From JAEUHQ01 sp964538915 (GTDB lineage: Bacteria; Planctomycetota; UBA1135; UBA2386), in NCBI GenBank assembly GCA_964538915.1, contig CAZIFB010000014.1, positions 1 to 64,000 on the forward strand: a DNA stretch of 64,000 nt. The letters are read 5' to 3'. Positions 50,650 through 58,680 of the stretch are shown in pieces. Numbering within the stretch: position 1 is the first letter of the stretch; every line of letters begins with the position of its first letter. The notes under the pieces were generated by a model. That model worked only from the letters and a program-made list of their open reading frames with translations. It made no database searches and was not told where the DNA came from. A program made the translations under genes and the position numbers.

Positions 50650-52757
50650 CGCGCCCTCGCGAGCGCCGCGGGATCGGTGACCGGCGCGAGGCATGCTCCG
50701 CGCCGGCACACGTACGCCGCGGGCACCCCGTCGAGCGGGACCTTGCCGTCGAAAACCGCCGACATCGCCGCGAGCTCGCCGCGATTCCCCGCGTGCACGA
50801 GGGCTGTGACGCGGTGGTGCGGGAAGGCGCGCCACGCCGCAACGAGCAGCGCCTGCGTCCGAGCATCACCGGGCTCGCCGGCCACCACGATTTCGCGCGG
50901 ATCGGCGAGCCAGAACTGTGCGGCGAGCACGAGCGACGGCGTCGCGGTCGGCGCATCCTTCATCGCCTGGTGGTTCGCGCGCAGTGCCGCGGTTCCCGCG
51001 TCGATCAGGCCGGAGTCGGCGAGCAGGAGCCCCGCCCTGAGCATCGCGTGCACGGCGCTCGCGACCCCCGACGGGGTCGACGACTCGAAGGGCGACCGTG
51101 TCCGCGCGAGCAGCTGCTCCGCGTCGTCCGCCGTGCTCCAGAAGCCGCCGTCCGGTGCTGCGAAGTGTGCACGCACCGTCGTGAGCAGTTCGCGGGCCGC
51201 AGCGAGCCAGCGCGGATCGGCGTCGACTTCGAAGAGCGCGACGAGCCCTTCCGCGAGCATCGTGTGGTCCTCGAGGAACCCGGCCTTCTGCGCCGCGCCC
51301 GAATGCCAGTGCCGGGAACAGCGGCCGTCGCGAACCAGCTCACGAAGCACGAAGTCGGCGGCCCGCCGGGCGGCCTCGCGGTAGCGCTCGTCGCCGAGCG
51401 AGCGGAACCCGCGCGCGCACGCGGCGATCGCGAGCCCGTTCCATGCAGTCAGCACCTTGTCGTCGAAGGCGGGCCGGGTGCGGCGGTCGCGAGCGGCGAG
51501 CAGCGCCGCTTTCACCCGCGCGAAGCGGTCGCGGTCGGCGGCTTCCGTGGGCAGCCCGCGGGGCAGCGACAGCACGTTCGCACCCTCGTGGTTGCCGCCC
51601 GGCGTCACACCGAACCACTCCTTCGCGAACGCCGCGTCGTCGCCGAGCACCGCGTCGAACTCGGCGGCGGTCCACACGAAGAACTTGCCCTCGACGCCGT
51701 CGCTCTGCGCGTCCTGGCTCGCAAGAAAGGCGCCGCGTTCGTGCCGCATGTCGCGCAGCATCCAGTCGAGCGTGTCGCGTGCCACGGCCGCGAACGATGG
51801 CTCACCCGTCGCCTCGAACGCGTCGAGGTAGGTGCCCACGAGCAGCGCGTTGTCGTACAGCATCTTCTCGAAGTGCGGTACGAGCCACGCGCGGTCCGTG
51901 CTGTAGCGATGGAAGCCGCCGCCGAGCTGGTCGTGGATCCCGCCGAACTGCATCGCCAGCAGCGTCTTCTTCGCCATCGCGGCCGCGCCGTCGTCGCCGA
52001 GGCGCAGCAGCACCTGGAGTTCGCGCGACGGCGGGAACTTCGGCGCGAAGGACGGCGCCTCGCCGAAGCCGCCGCTCGCGGCGTCGTAGCGCGTTCGGCT
52101 GCGCGCGAGCAAGCCCTTGGCGAGCGACGCGTCGGGCTCCCCCGCGACGAGCGTCGGCGCGAGCGCCTTCTGCAGGTGGTCCGCGAGTTCGTCCGCGCCC
52201 TTGTCGATCTCCGCGCGTTTCTCGCGCCACGCCTTGTCGAGGCTCTCGATGACCCGACGGAAGGCCGGCAGACCGTGCGCGTCCGCCGGAGGGAAGTAGG
52301 TGCCCCCGTAGAACGGCTTGCCGTCGGGACGCAGCCACACCGACAGCGGCCAGCCGCCCTGCTGCCCCATCGCCTGCACTGCGGCCATGTAGATCTCGTC
52401 GACGTCGGGCCGCTCCTCGCGGTCGACCTTGATGCACACGAAGCGTTCGTTCATCAGGGCCGCGATGGCGGGATCGGCGAAGCTCTCCTTCGCCATCACG
52501 TGGCACCAGTGGCACGCCGAGTAGCCGATGCTGAGGAAGATCGGCCGGTCGAGCTTCTTCGCGAGCTGCAGCGCTTCGTCGCCCCACGGGTACCAGTCCA
52601 CGGGATTCGTCGCGTGCTGGCGCAGATACGGCGACGCCGCAGCGGCGAGGCGATTCGACTTGGGTGCGTCCTTCGGCACGGCGGGCGGCTCCTGTTGGGC
52701 ACGGGCGGCGACGGCCGCGAGAAGGCCGGCGAGAGCCGCAGAAGTCCGCGCGGTCAC
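50646..52757 (-). CDS. Exported thioredoxin-like DUF255 (YyaL-type) protein
   Basis: 703 residues. N-terminal signal-like segment (VTARTSAALAGLLAAVAA-RA), unusual for this mostly cytosolic family. The DUF255 thioredoxin-like part (about 35-185) has the block SPYLRQHATNPVDWYPW, FLSIGYSACHWCHVM with the C-H-W-C motif, VCIKVDREERPDVDEIYM, GGWPLSVWL and YFPPAD. The remaining about 500 residues are an (alpha/alpha)-barrel-like part (GGFHRYSTDRAWLVPHFEKM, SQDAQSDGVEGKFFVW, FDDKVLTAWNGLAIAA). Function is unknown; sometimes called cellobiose 2-epimerase-like. GTG 52757 overlaps the SRPBCC stop (GTGA). Confidence 0.85.
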   Translation of the reverse strand: MTARTSAALAGLLAAVAARAQQEPPAVPKDAPKSNRLAAAASPYLRQHATNPVDWYPWGDEALQLAKKLDRPIFLSIGYSACHWCHVMAKESFADPAIAALMNERFVCIKVDREERPDVDEIYMAAVQAMGQQGGWPLSVWLRPDGKPFYGGTYFPPADAHGLPAFRRVIESLDKAWREKRAEIDKGADELADHLQKALAPTLVAGEPDASLAKGLLARSRTRYDAASGGFGEAPSFAPKFPPSRELQVLLRLGDDGAAAMAKKTLLAMQFGGIHDQLGGGFHRYSTDRAWLVPHFEKMLYDNALLVGTYLDAFEATGEPSFAAVARDTLDWMLRDMRHERGAFLASQDAQSDGVEGKFFVWTAAEFDAVLGDDAAFAKEWFGVTPGGNHEGANVLSLPRGLPTEAADRDRFARVKAALLAARDRRTRPAFDDKVLTAWNGLAIAACARGFRSLGDERYREAARRAADFVLRELVRDGRCSRHWHSGAAQKAGFLEDHTMLAEGLVALFEVDADPRWLAAARELLTTVRAHFAAPDGGFWSTADDAEQLLARTRSPFESSTPSGVASAVHAMLRAGLLLADSGLIDAGTAALRANHQAMKDAPTATPSLVLAAQFWLADPREIVVAGEPGDARTQALLVAAWRAFPHHRVTALVHAGNRGELAAMSAVFDGKVPLDGVPAAYVCRRGACLAPVTDPAALARAR

Positions 52758-53350
52758 TTGGCCCCCGTCGTCGCGGACGCCTCGGCGGCCGTCGTCTCGA
52801 CTGCCTGCGCGAGTCCCGTCAGGCTGCTGACCTGGATGCGCCGCACCCCCTCCTGGATCGCGCCGAACCACGCGAACCAGCGTTCGACCGTGCCCTCGCA
52901 TTCGCGTTCTTCGCGCCAGCGCACCCTCGTGCGATCGCCGTCGGCGCTCCACTCGACGCGGCCGCGCGCGAACTCCTCGATCGGCGCGTCGCCGGGCGCC
53001 TGGCTCCGCACGACGTACTCGAGGAATGCGGGGCCGATGCCGGTCACTTCGAGGAAGCCGCGGCCTCGCACGCCGGCCCACGAGATCGTCTGCCCGGCGG
53101 TGCGCGGCGTCCCCGCGACCGTCTGCGAGGTCTGCGGCCCGAGATCGGCGCGCATCGCCGACCATCGCGGCCACGTCGAGAAGTCGCTCACGAGTTCGCC
53201 GACCCGTTCGGGCGGCGCGGCGACCGTGCGTTCGGTGTCCACCCGCCAGCTCTTCGCGAGGGCCATGCCGACGAGCAGGAACGTCAGGATCGCCCCCGCA
53301 GTCGCGAACACGAGGGCTTTCAGGATCGTCGTCGGCATCGGCTGCGCCAT
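52754..53350 (-). CDS. SRPBCC-family protein with N-terminal membrane anchor
   Basis: 198 residues. One membrane segment (about 11-31, LVFATAGAILTFLLVGMALA) then an SRPBCC/polyketide-cyclase-type hydrophobic-ligand fold (SWRVDTERTVAAPPERV, VSDFSTWPRWSAM, ITSFAGV-like GQTISWAGVRG, EFARGRVEWSADGDRTRVRW). Such domains bind lipids or other hydrophobic ligands; here it probably faces the periplasm. TACCGT lies 7 bases before ATG 53350, so it may also have its own start point within the unit. Confidence 0.78.
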   Translation of the reverse strand: MAQPMPTTILKALVFATAGAILTFLLVGMALAKSWRVDTERTVAAPPERVGELVSDFSTWPRWSAMRADLGPQTSQTVAGTPRTAGQTISWAGVRGRGFLEVTGIGPAFLEYVVRSQAPGDAPIEEFARGRVEWSADGDRTRVRWREERECEGTVERWFAWFGAIQEGVRRIQVSSLTGLAQAVETTAAEASATTGAK

Positions 53351-53357
53351 GCGCGGC

Positions 53358-53363
53358 ACGGTA
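53358..53363 (-). promoter_or_regulatory. -10-like element before the SRPBCC gene
   Basis: TACCGT on the minus strand, 7 bases before ATG 53350, in the 38-base gap behind the 1389-residue protein gene. Confidence 0.35.
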
Positions 53364-53388
53364 GCGGACGAGGACGCCCGGGGCACGT

Positions 53389-56300
53389 TCAACGCCCGAC
53401 GAGCAGCGGTGTGAAGTAGCGGTAGTAGATCTCGAGGCTCAGTACGCACATCGCCGTCGTGTAGCTGCGGTCGGTGCGCGAATCCCCGGCTTCGCGCGCA
53501 TACACGTCGATCGGCGGGAACGAACCGTCGGCGGCCTGAGCCGCCGGCAGCACGGTGCGCAGCCGCGCGTTCCACTGTGTCCACGCGTCACCGCCGGCGA
53601 GGAAGCAGCAGAGCGTGCCGTAGTACCAGAAGTACACGTTGCCCTGGCCGCGCAGCACGAAGTCGTCGTCCTCGTAGCGGCGGTACGCCTCCGGCCGCCG
53701 CTCGACCGTGTAGTCGACCGCGACCGAGACCTTCGCGTCGTCCGCCGGGGCACCGAGCAGCATCAGGCAGAACGCACCCGCGGGCGTGCTCGCCGGCAGC
53801 GTCGGCCACGCGGAGTTGAGGCGACTGGGCTTGTGGTTGTAGCGGAACCAGCCGTTCTGCTGGTCGAACGACAGCTCGAGGAACTCGCGCGCGCGGGGCA
53901 GTACTTCGGTCGGCAGTTCGACGCCGGACAGACGCGCCGACTCGAGCGCCATGATCATCCACGACGACACCGACACGCGCGCGTAGTCGTCCTCCGGTCG
54001 CAGGCCGGGCGAGAAGTAGCCCCAGCCGCCGCGATTGCGCCGATCGCGCCGCGGGCCCTGGTTCTGCAGGATCCAACTGAGCGCCTCCTCGACCGGACGC
54101 TTCAGCCGGACGTCCTTCGTGATCCCGAAGCACTCCGCTAGCGCGTAGGTCGTGATGCCGTGGCCGTAGCACGAACTCGGGCCGAAGGCGCCGGTGTCCG
54201 GGTCCTGCAGTGCGAGCAGGTGTCCGATCGCCCGCGCCACCACCGCGCTGTGTTCGGTGCGCGAGGTCGGCGTGTGGCCCGCGCCGAGGAACGCGAGCAC
54301 GCACAGCGCGGTCTTGCCGACGTAGACGCTCCCGTACTTCTGGTCGAAGTGGTCGCGATCGCCCCAGGTACCGTCCTCCGACTGGATGCTCGCGAGGTAG
54401 CGCAGGCCGTTGGCCACCGCACGCTCCGTGTCGGCCGTACCGCCGAACTTCTCGATCGCCTTCGCCTTCGCGGGACCGAAGCGGTTGCTGTACGCCGACG
54501 GGCCGTCCGGGCCCCCGGCGACGGGAGCCAGAGGCGTCACGACCGCGCGCTCCAGCAGTGACACCGGCTGCTCGACGCGCTCGTCGGGGATCGGCGCGAG
54601 CACGGGCCGGACGGAGCGCACCGGCGCCTCGATCGCCGCAGTTCGTCGCTCGGGCCGTGGCACCACGGCCGCCGCGAGCCGCGATCCGCTGCCGCCCACG
54701 CGCGGCGACGCACGTTCGTGCGCTCCCGCGGACGGGGCGCCGTCGCGCAACGCGGTCGGCAGCGGCGGCCGCGCCCGCGCCGACGTGCGAACGTCGAAGT
54801 CGCCGCGCTCCGACGCGACGAGGTTGTGCACCCGATCGAGCGCGACCGCCGGCGGTTCGACCACGGGGATCGGCTCCGGCTTCGTGCCCGCTTCGCGCGA
54901 AGCACTCATGGCACGTGCCGCCTCCGTCGCGCCGGGGACCCCGGGAAGCGCTGCGAGTGCATCGGGCGCCGGGATCTTCGCCACGGGCGTCGCCACAGCG
55001 GCCGCAGCAGCCGCGCCGGCGGGCGCTGTCGACCCTTCGCGCAACTGCACGGCGACGCGCGGTCCCTTGCCGGCGACCGGCGCACGCTCGTAGGTCGACG
55101 GCGCGGTCGAAGGCAGCGCCCCGGCATTCCGTTCGAGCGCCCCACCGGGCGCCGTCACCTCGAAGGTGTCCGCCGAACTGCCTGCCGCGCGATGCGCCGC
55201 CGCGGGTGCGGCCGCCGCAGGACCCGTCGCAACCGGAACCGGAGTCGCCGGGGCCACGCCGTGGCTCTCGTTCGCCACCGGAGCAGCCGGAGCACGACTC
55301 GTCGTGGGCGCATCGCGCAGTGCGCCGACCGGTGGCGCAGCGACGCGGTCGCTCGGCCCGCCCGTTCCGGCGCGCGGAGGCAGCACGGTCGGCGGCGCGG
55401 ACGCCGTGCGTGCCGTCGCGTCGAGGCGCGCGACGGGCACGGCGATCTCCGCTTGAGCGGACCGCGACGCGGCCGCCGCTTCGCGCGCGGCACCCGAGGC
55501 ACCCTCGGTCCGAGGCTGCGGTCCGTCACCGGCAACGGCCTCGATGCGCGGACCCCGAGCGTCGACGCCGCGTCGTGCACCCGCTTCGAGGTCGTGCTGA
55601 GGTCGTTCGCGCAGCGCGGTGCTCGGAGCGGCCACTTCGTGCGCCGCGGCCGCCGGAAGAACGCCCTCCGTGCGCGGCGCCGCGAGCGGCTCCGATCGTT
55701 CGTGCGCCATTCCGGCGAAGGGCGCATCGGCTGCCGCCACCGTCGGCATCGCGGCCTCGCTCTTCGTCGCGACATCGCCGCCGGCGGGAGCCGGCGCCAC
55801 TTCGCTGCGCACGACTTCCGGGCCGCTCCGAGCAGCGTCCGCGGCGCTGCGAACGACGGCCGTGGCGCCGGCGTCGCGCAGTCCGGGGTCCCGCACCGGC
55901 GCGGCCGCGGGATCCGCTACGGGCACGGCAGCGCCGGTCGGAGCGCCCGCAACGAGCGGCGCGGCGACGGCGACCCGCTCCACGGCGGCGGTCGGCTCCG
56001 CTGCATTCACCGGCATCGGCGCCTCCACCGCCATGTCCGCGGCCGCCGCGGCGGCGCTGGCAGTCGCCGCAGCCCGCACCTCTCCCAGCTCCGCACGGGA
56101 GGTAACCGCTGCCGCATCCGCGCCGGAACGCTGCGCGATCGGCGCCGCCGCGTCGTTCACCGCGGTCGCGGCGTCGACTTCGCGCCGGGTCGCCTTCGCA
56201 TCGAGTTCCGCGGCCTTCGCGGCGAGAGCCGGGGAGTCGATCGCACGATCCGCGGCCGCCTGCGGCGCGTCGGGTGCGAGCGAACGTTCCGCCGGCGTGA

Positions 56301-57558
56301 AGGCGACCCGCGCCGCGATCTCCTCGCCGGCTCCGGGCACCGCCGCGCTCGTCGCGGACGCCGTCGCGACGTCCACGACCGAGACCTCGAGCGCACCGTC
56401 GTCGGCCGTGCCCGGCACGATCGCCCCGGAGATCTCGACGCCCCACAACCACAGGAAGAGCAGCACGTGCAAGAGCAGGGACAGCAGCAGGCACTGTGCG
56501 AGGAAGTCGAGCGCGGTCCAGCGCCGGCCCAGGTGCAGCAGCACGAGCAGCAGCGCCGATACGAACGCCGCGCCGAGCAGCAGCAGTTCGAGCCAGCGCT
56601 GTCCCGGCCACCACGGATACAGCTCGCTCGCCGTCGCGCGGTACCACAGGTCCGATTCGTGCGCCTCGCCGGGCGCTCCCTTCGCCGGCCGCAGCAGGAA
56701 GAGCTGCATGCCGTCGGGCGACGGCGAGGGACCGCGCAGATCGGCGAACGCCCAGCCTTCGTCGATGGCCCGCGGCTCGTCGAACGTGACGCCGAGACGG
56801 CTCGCGCGCACGACGCGGAGCGGCCCGGCCTTCTCCTTCCGCACGAACCACAGCGCACCGCCGTCCGGAGCGAATGCGGGATCGCGGTCCACCGGCGGAT
56901 TGCGCAGCTTCGCGGCGTTCGCGAAGACGGGAGCCGGGTCCTCGGGTGCACCGAGCCGGCATTGGAACAGCGTGCCGCCGCGACTGTCGACCGCGCGATC
57001 GATGCGCACGAACACGAAGTCGACCCCGTTGCCGTGCGGCGCCGGATCGGTCTCGTCGCGGGCGGTGTTGCACTGCGCGAGCGGCGTCGGCGGCGCGAAG
57101 CCCGTTGCCGTGACGCGGCTCTCCCACAGGTCGTAACCGCCCGCACCGGGTCGGTCGGACGCGAACCAGATCCGCCCGTCGGCTCCGACCGCCGGCGCGA
57201 GTTCGTTGAATTCCGTGTCGAGACCGTACGCCGGCTCGGGCGGCACGGTCGGACGCGCCGGGTCGAACGACACGAGGTCCGTCGTGCCGTCGGCCGTGCC
57301 GCGGCCGTACAGGAGCCGCCCGTCGGGCAGCACGGCGACACGCCCGATCACCGGCCCCGGCAGCTCGCACTCCGCTTCGGGCGACGACCAGCGCACCATG
57401 CCGGACGCCGCCAGCTCCGTCGCCGAGAACGGGCGCTGCCCGTCCGTGTAGTACAGCGGCCGCCCGACGCGCAGTCCGACGAGCATCGCGACCGCGGCGA
57501 TCAGCGCCGCCCACGCGATGCGGATCGCCACGCGCCGGGTGCGTTCACGCATCGCCAT
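53389..57558 (-). CDS. TolA/TonB-like transducer with TolB-like propeller and terpenoid-cyclase-like toroid
   Basis: 1389 residues. Order: membrane segment about 11-31; a WD40/PD40-like propeller about 45-315 with repeats such as ELAPAVGADGRIWFASDRP and DRDPAFAPDGGALWFVRK; membrane segment about 320-341; a basic loop (HLGRRW); then membrane segment about 352-374 containing S360-LLL-H364, the SxxxH motif by which TonB and TolA couple to ExbB/ExbD or TolQ/TolR. A roughly 650-residue Ala-rich, low-complexity linker follows, then a toroid about 1025-1389 with QW-type repeats (QSEDGTWG, QNGWFRYN, NVYFWYYGTLCCF) of the squalene-hopene cyclase fold; no clear DxDD acid. Predicted topology puts propeller, linker and toroid in the periplasm. 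It directly follows exbD. Toroid relatives next to ExbB/ExbD occur in other planctomycetes; role unknown. Confidence 0.8.
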   Translation of the reverse strand: MAMRERTRRVAIRIAWAALIAAVAMLVGLRVGRPLYYTDGQRPFSATELAASGMVRWSSPEAECELPGPVIGRVAVLPDGRLLYGRGTADGTTDLVSFDPARPTVPPEPAYGLDTEFNELAPAVGADGRIWFASDRPGAGGYDLWESRVTATGFAPPTPLAQCNTARDETDPAPHGNGVDFVFVRIDRAVDSRGGTLFQCRLGAPEDPAPVFANAAKLRNPPVDRDPAFAPDGGALWFVRKEKAGPLRVVRASRLGVTFDEPRAIDEGWAFADLRGPSPSPDGMQLFLLRPAKGAPGEAHESDLWYRATASELYPWWPGQRWLELLLLGAAFVSALLLVLLHLGRRWTALDFLAQCLLLSLLLHVLLFLWLWGVEISGAIVPGTADDGALEVSVVDVATASATSAAVPGAGEEIAARVAFTPAERSLAPDAPQAAADRAIDSPALAAKAAELDAKATRREVDAATAVNDAAAPIAQRSGADAAAVTSRAELGEVRAAATASAAAAAADMAVEAPMPVNAAEPTAAVERVAVAAPLVAGAPTGAAVPVADPAAAPVRDPGLRDAGATAVVRSAADAARSGPEVVRSEVAPAPAGGDVATKSEAAMPTVAAADAPFAGMAHERSEPLAAPRTEGVLPAAAAHEVAAPSTALRERPQHDLEAGARRGVDARGPRIEAVAGDGPQPRTEGASGAAREAAAASRSAQAEIAVPVARLDATARTASAPPTVLPPRAGTGGPSDRVAAPPVGALRDAPTTSRAPAAPVANESHGVAPATPVPVATGPAAAAPAAAHRAAGSSADTFEVTAPGGALERNAGALPSTAPSTYERAPVAGKGPRVAVQLREGSTAPAGAAAAAAVATPVAKIPAPDALAALPGVPGATEAARAMSASREAGTKPEPIPVVEPPAVALDRVHNLVASERGDFDVRTSARARPPLPTALRDGAPSAGAHERASPRVGGSGSRLAAAVVPRPERRTAAIEAPVRSVRPVLAPIPDERVEQPVSLLERAVVTPLAPVAGGPDGPSAYSNRFGPAKAKAIEKFGGTADTERAVANGLRYLASIQSEDGTWGDRDHFDQKYGSVYVGKTALCVLAFLGAGHTPTSRTEHSAVVARAIGHLLALQDPDTGAFGPSSCYGHGITTYALAECFGITKDVRLKRPVEEALSWILQNQGPRRDRRNRGGWGYFSPGLRPEDDYARVSVSSWMIMALESARLSGVELPTEVLPRAREFLELSFDQQNGWFRYNHKPSRLNSAWPTLPASTPAGAFCLMLLGAPADDAKVSVAVDYTVERRPEAYRRYEDDDFVLRGQGNVYFWYYGTLCCFLAGGDAWTQWNARLRTVLPAAQAADGSFPPIDVYAREAGDSRTDRSYTTAMCVLSLEIYYRYFTPLLVGR

Positions 57559-57561
57559 CGT

Positions 57562-57984
57562 TCACCGAGTCTGGACCGGCAGCGCCGCGAAGTCGACCTT
57601 CGTGATCCGCGCGAAGCGGCACGCGTCCAGCACCTGCATGCCGAGCCCGAACTGCGCCTCGCGGTCGCCGCGCACGAGCACCGATTGTTTCTGATCGCGC
57701 TGCTGCGCCGCGACGAGCTTCTGCCGCAGCGCCTCAAGGGTGACCTCGCGCCCTTCGACCAGGATGCGACCGTCCGCCATCACGTTCACGGTCAGCTGGT
57801 GCCCGACTTCGCCGGCCTGGCCGGTGCGCGCTTCCGGCAGGCGGAGGTCGAGCTCGACCTCGTCGTTCGCGAACGTGGTCGCCGCGAGGAAGAACACGAG
57901 CAGGAGGAACGTGACGTCGACCATCGGCGTGAGGTTCATCACGTCGTCGCGGTTCGCATCGTCCTCTTCGTCGTCAAGCCGCAT
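57562..57984 (-). CDS. exbD: ExbD/TolR-family proton channel subunit
   Basis: 140 residues. Acidic N-terminus (RLDDEEDDANRDD), one membrane segment with the conserved aspartate (LTPMVDVTFLLLVFFLAATT), and a C-terminal periplasmic domain (VELDLRLPEARTG, LTVNVMADGRILVEGREVTL, FARITKVDFAAL). Works with ExbB as the proton-driven motor of TonB or TolA. Its ATG lies inside the exbB gene (11-base overlap), and the TolA/TonB-like giant gene begins 3 bases after its stop. Confidence 0.93.
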   Translation of the reverse strand: MRLDDEEDDANRDDVMNLTPMVDVTFLLLVFFLAATTFANDEVELDLRLPEARTGQAGEVGHQLTVNVMADGRILVEGREVTLEALRQKLVAAQQRDQKQSVLVRGDREAQFGLGMQVLDACRFARITKVDFAALPVQTR

Positions 57985-58675
57985 GCGTGGCTCCGTCCGG
58001 ACCCCGCGCAGGATCCTGCGCGGGACGTTGCGCGAGCGCCTCGACCGCCGGAGCCACGACGGCGAGGATTCCCGCCGCGAGGCGCCGCGCGCGGGCATGC
58101 AGGTGTGCCGCGACGAGCGTCGCCGGGATCGCGACGAACAGACCGAAGATCGTCGTGTAGAGCGCGACCTTGATGCCCGCAGCGAGCGCTTCGCTGCTCT
58201 GCGCCTTGCCGAGGCCGGTCTGTTCGACGACTGCGAACGCTTCCGCGATGCCGAGCACCGTCCCGAGCAGTCCGAGCAACGGCGCCACCGCCGCCATCAG
58301 GGTGATGCCCCGCACGTTGCCGCGGAACCGCGCGGACTCGGCCGCGAGACGATCCTCCATCGCCTTCTCGACATCGGCGAGCGGGTAGCCGCGACGGCGC
58401 AGCCCCGCCGCGAGGACACGCGCCGCCGGCGCTTCGGCCTCGAGGATGCCCGCGGCGACCACGTCGGTGTTGCCTTGCACCACCTGCTCGACGGCGTCCG
58501 CGACGACCTGCGGAGCGACGCGCGCGCGCCGCAGGCTCGAATAGCGCTCGATCGCGAGGCCGACCACGACGACGCTGCAGCCGAGGATCGGCCACATCAG
58601 CATGCCGCCGGCCGAGAAGAACTCGCCGACCGTCGCGATCACGTTCTGGTCCTGGATGGACGGGAGGATCGGCAT
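57974..58675 (-). CDS. exbB: ExbB/TolQ/MotA-family proton channel subunit
   Basis: 233 residues with three membrane segments: an N-terminal one (MLMWPILGCSVVVVGLAIER), and two C-terminal ones containing VAPLLGLLGTVLGIAEAF and ALYTTIFGLFVAIPATLVAA, the family hallmark. Forms the pentameric channel around ExbD and couples the proton gradient to movement of a partner transducer. ATG 58675 is 5 bases after the TPR-protein stop (58681). ExbB and TolQ cannot be told apart by eye; context suggests Tol-like. Confidence 0.94.
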   Translation of the reverse strand: MPILPSIQDQNVIATVGEFFSAGGMLMWPILGCSVVVVGLAIERYSSLRRARVAPQVVADAVEQVVQGNTDVVAAGILEAEAPAARVLAAGLRRRGYPLADVEKAMEDRLAAESARFRGNVRGITLMAAVAPLLGLLGTVLGIAEAFAVVEQTGLGKAQSSEALAAGIKVALYTTIFGLFVAIPATLVAAHLHARARRLAAGILAVVAPAVEALAQRPAQDPARGPDGATHAA

Positions 58676-58680
58676 GGTTC

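Noticed and set aside
53389..54500. Squalene-hopene cyclase activity for the toroid domain
   Set aside because: QW-type repeats are present but no proper DxDD catalytic acid (only EDDD); membrane linkage and ExbBD context argue for a non-cyclase role.
54718..58173. 1151-codon plus-strand open frame
   Set aside because: Antisense to the 1389-residue protein and exbBD; Arg/Gly/His-rich translation without recognisable motifs.
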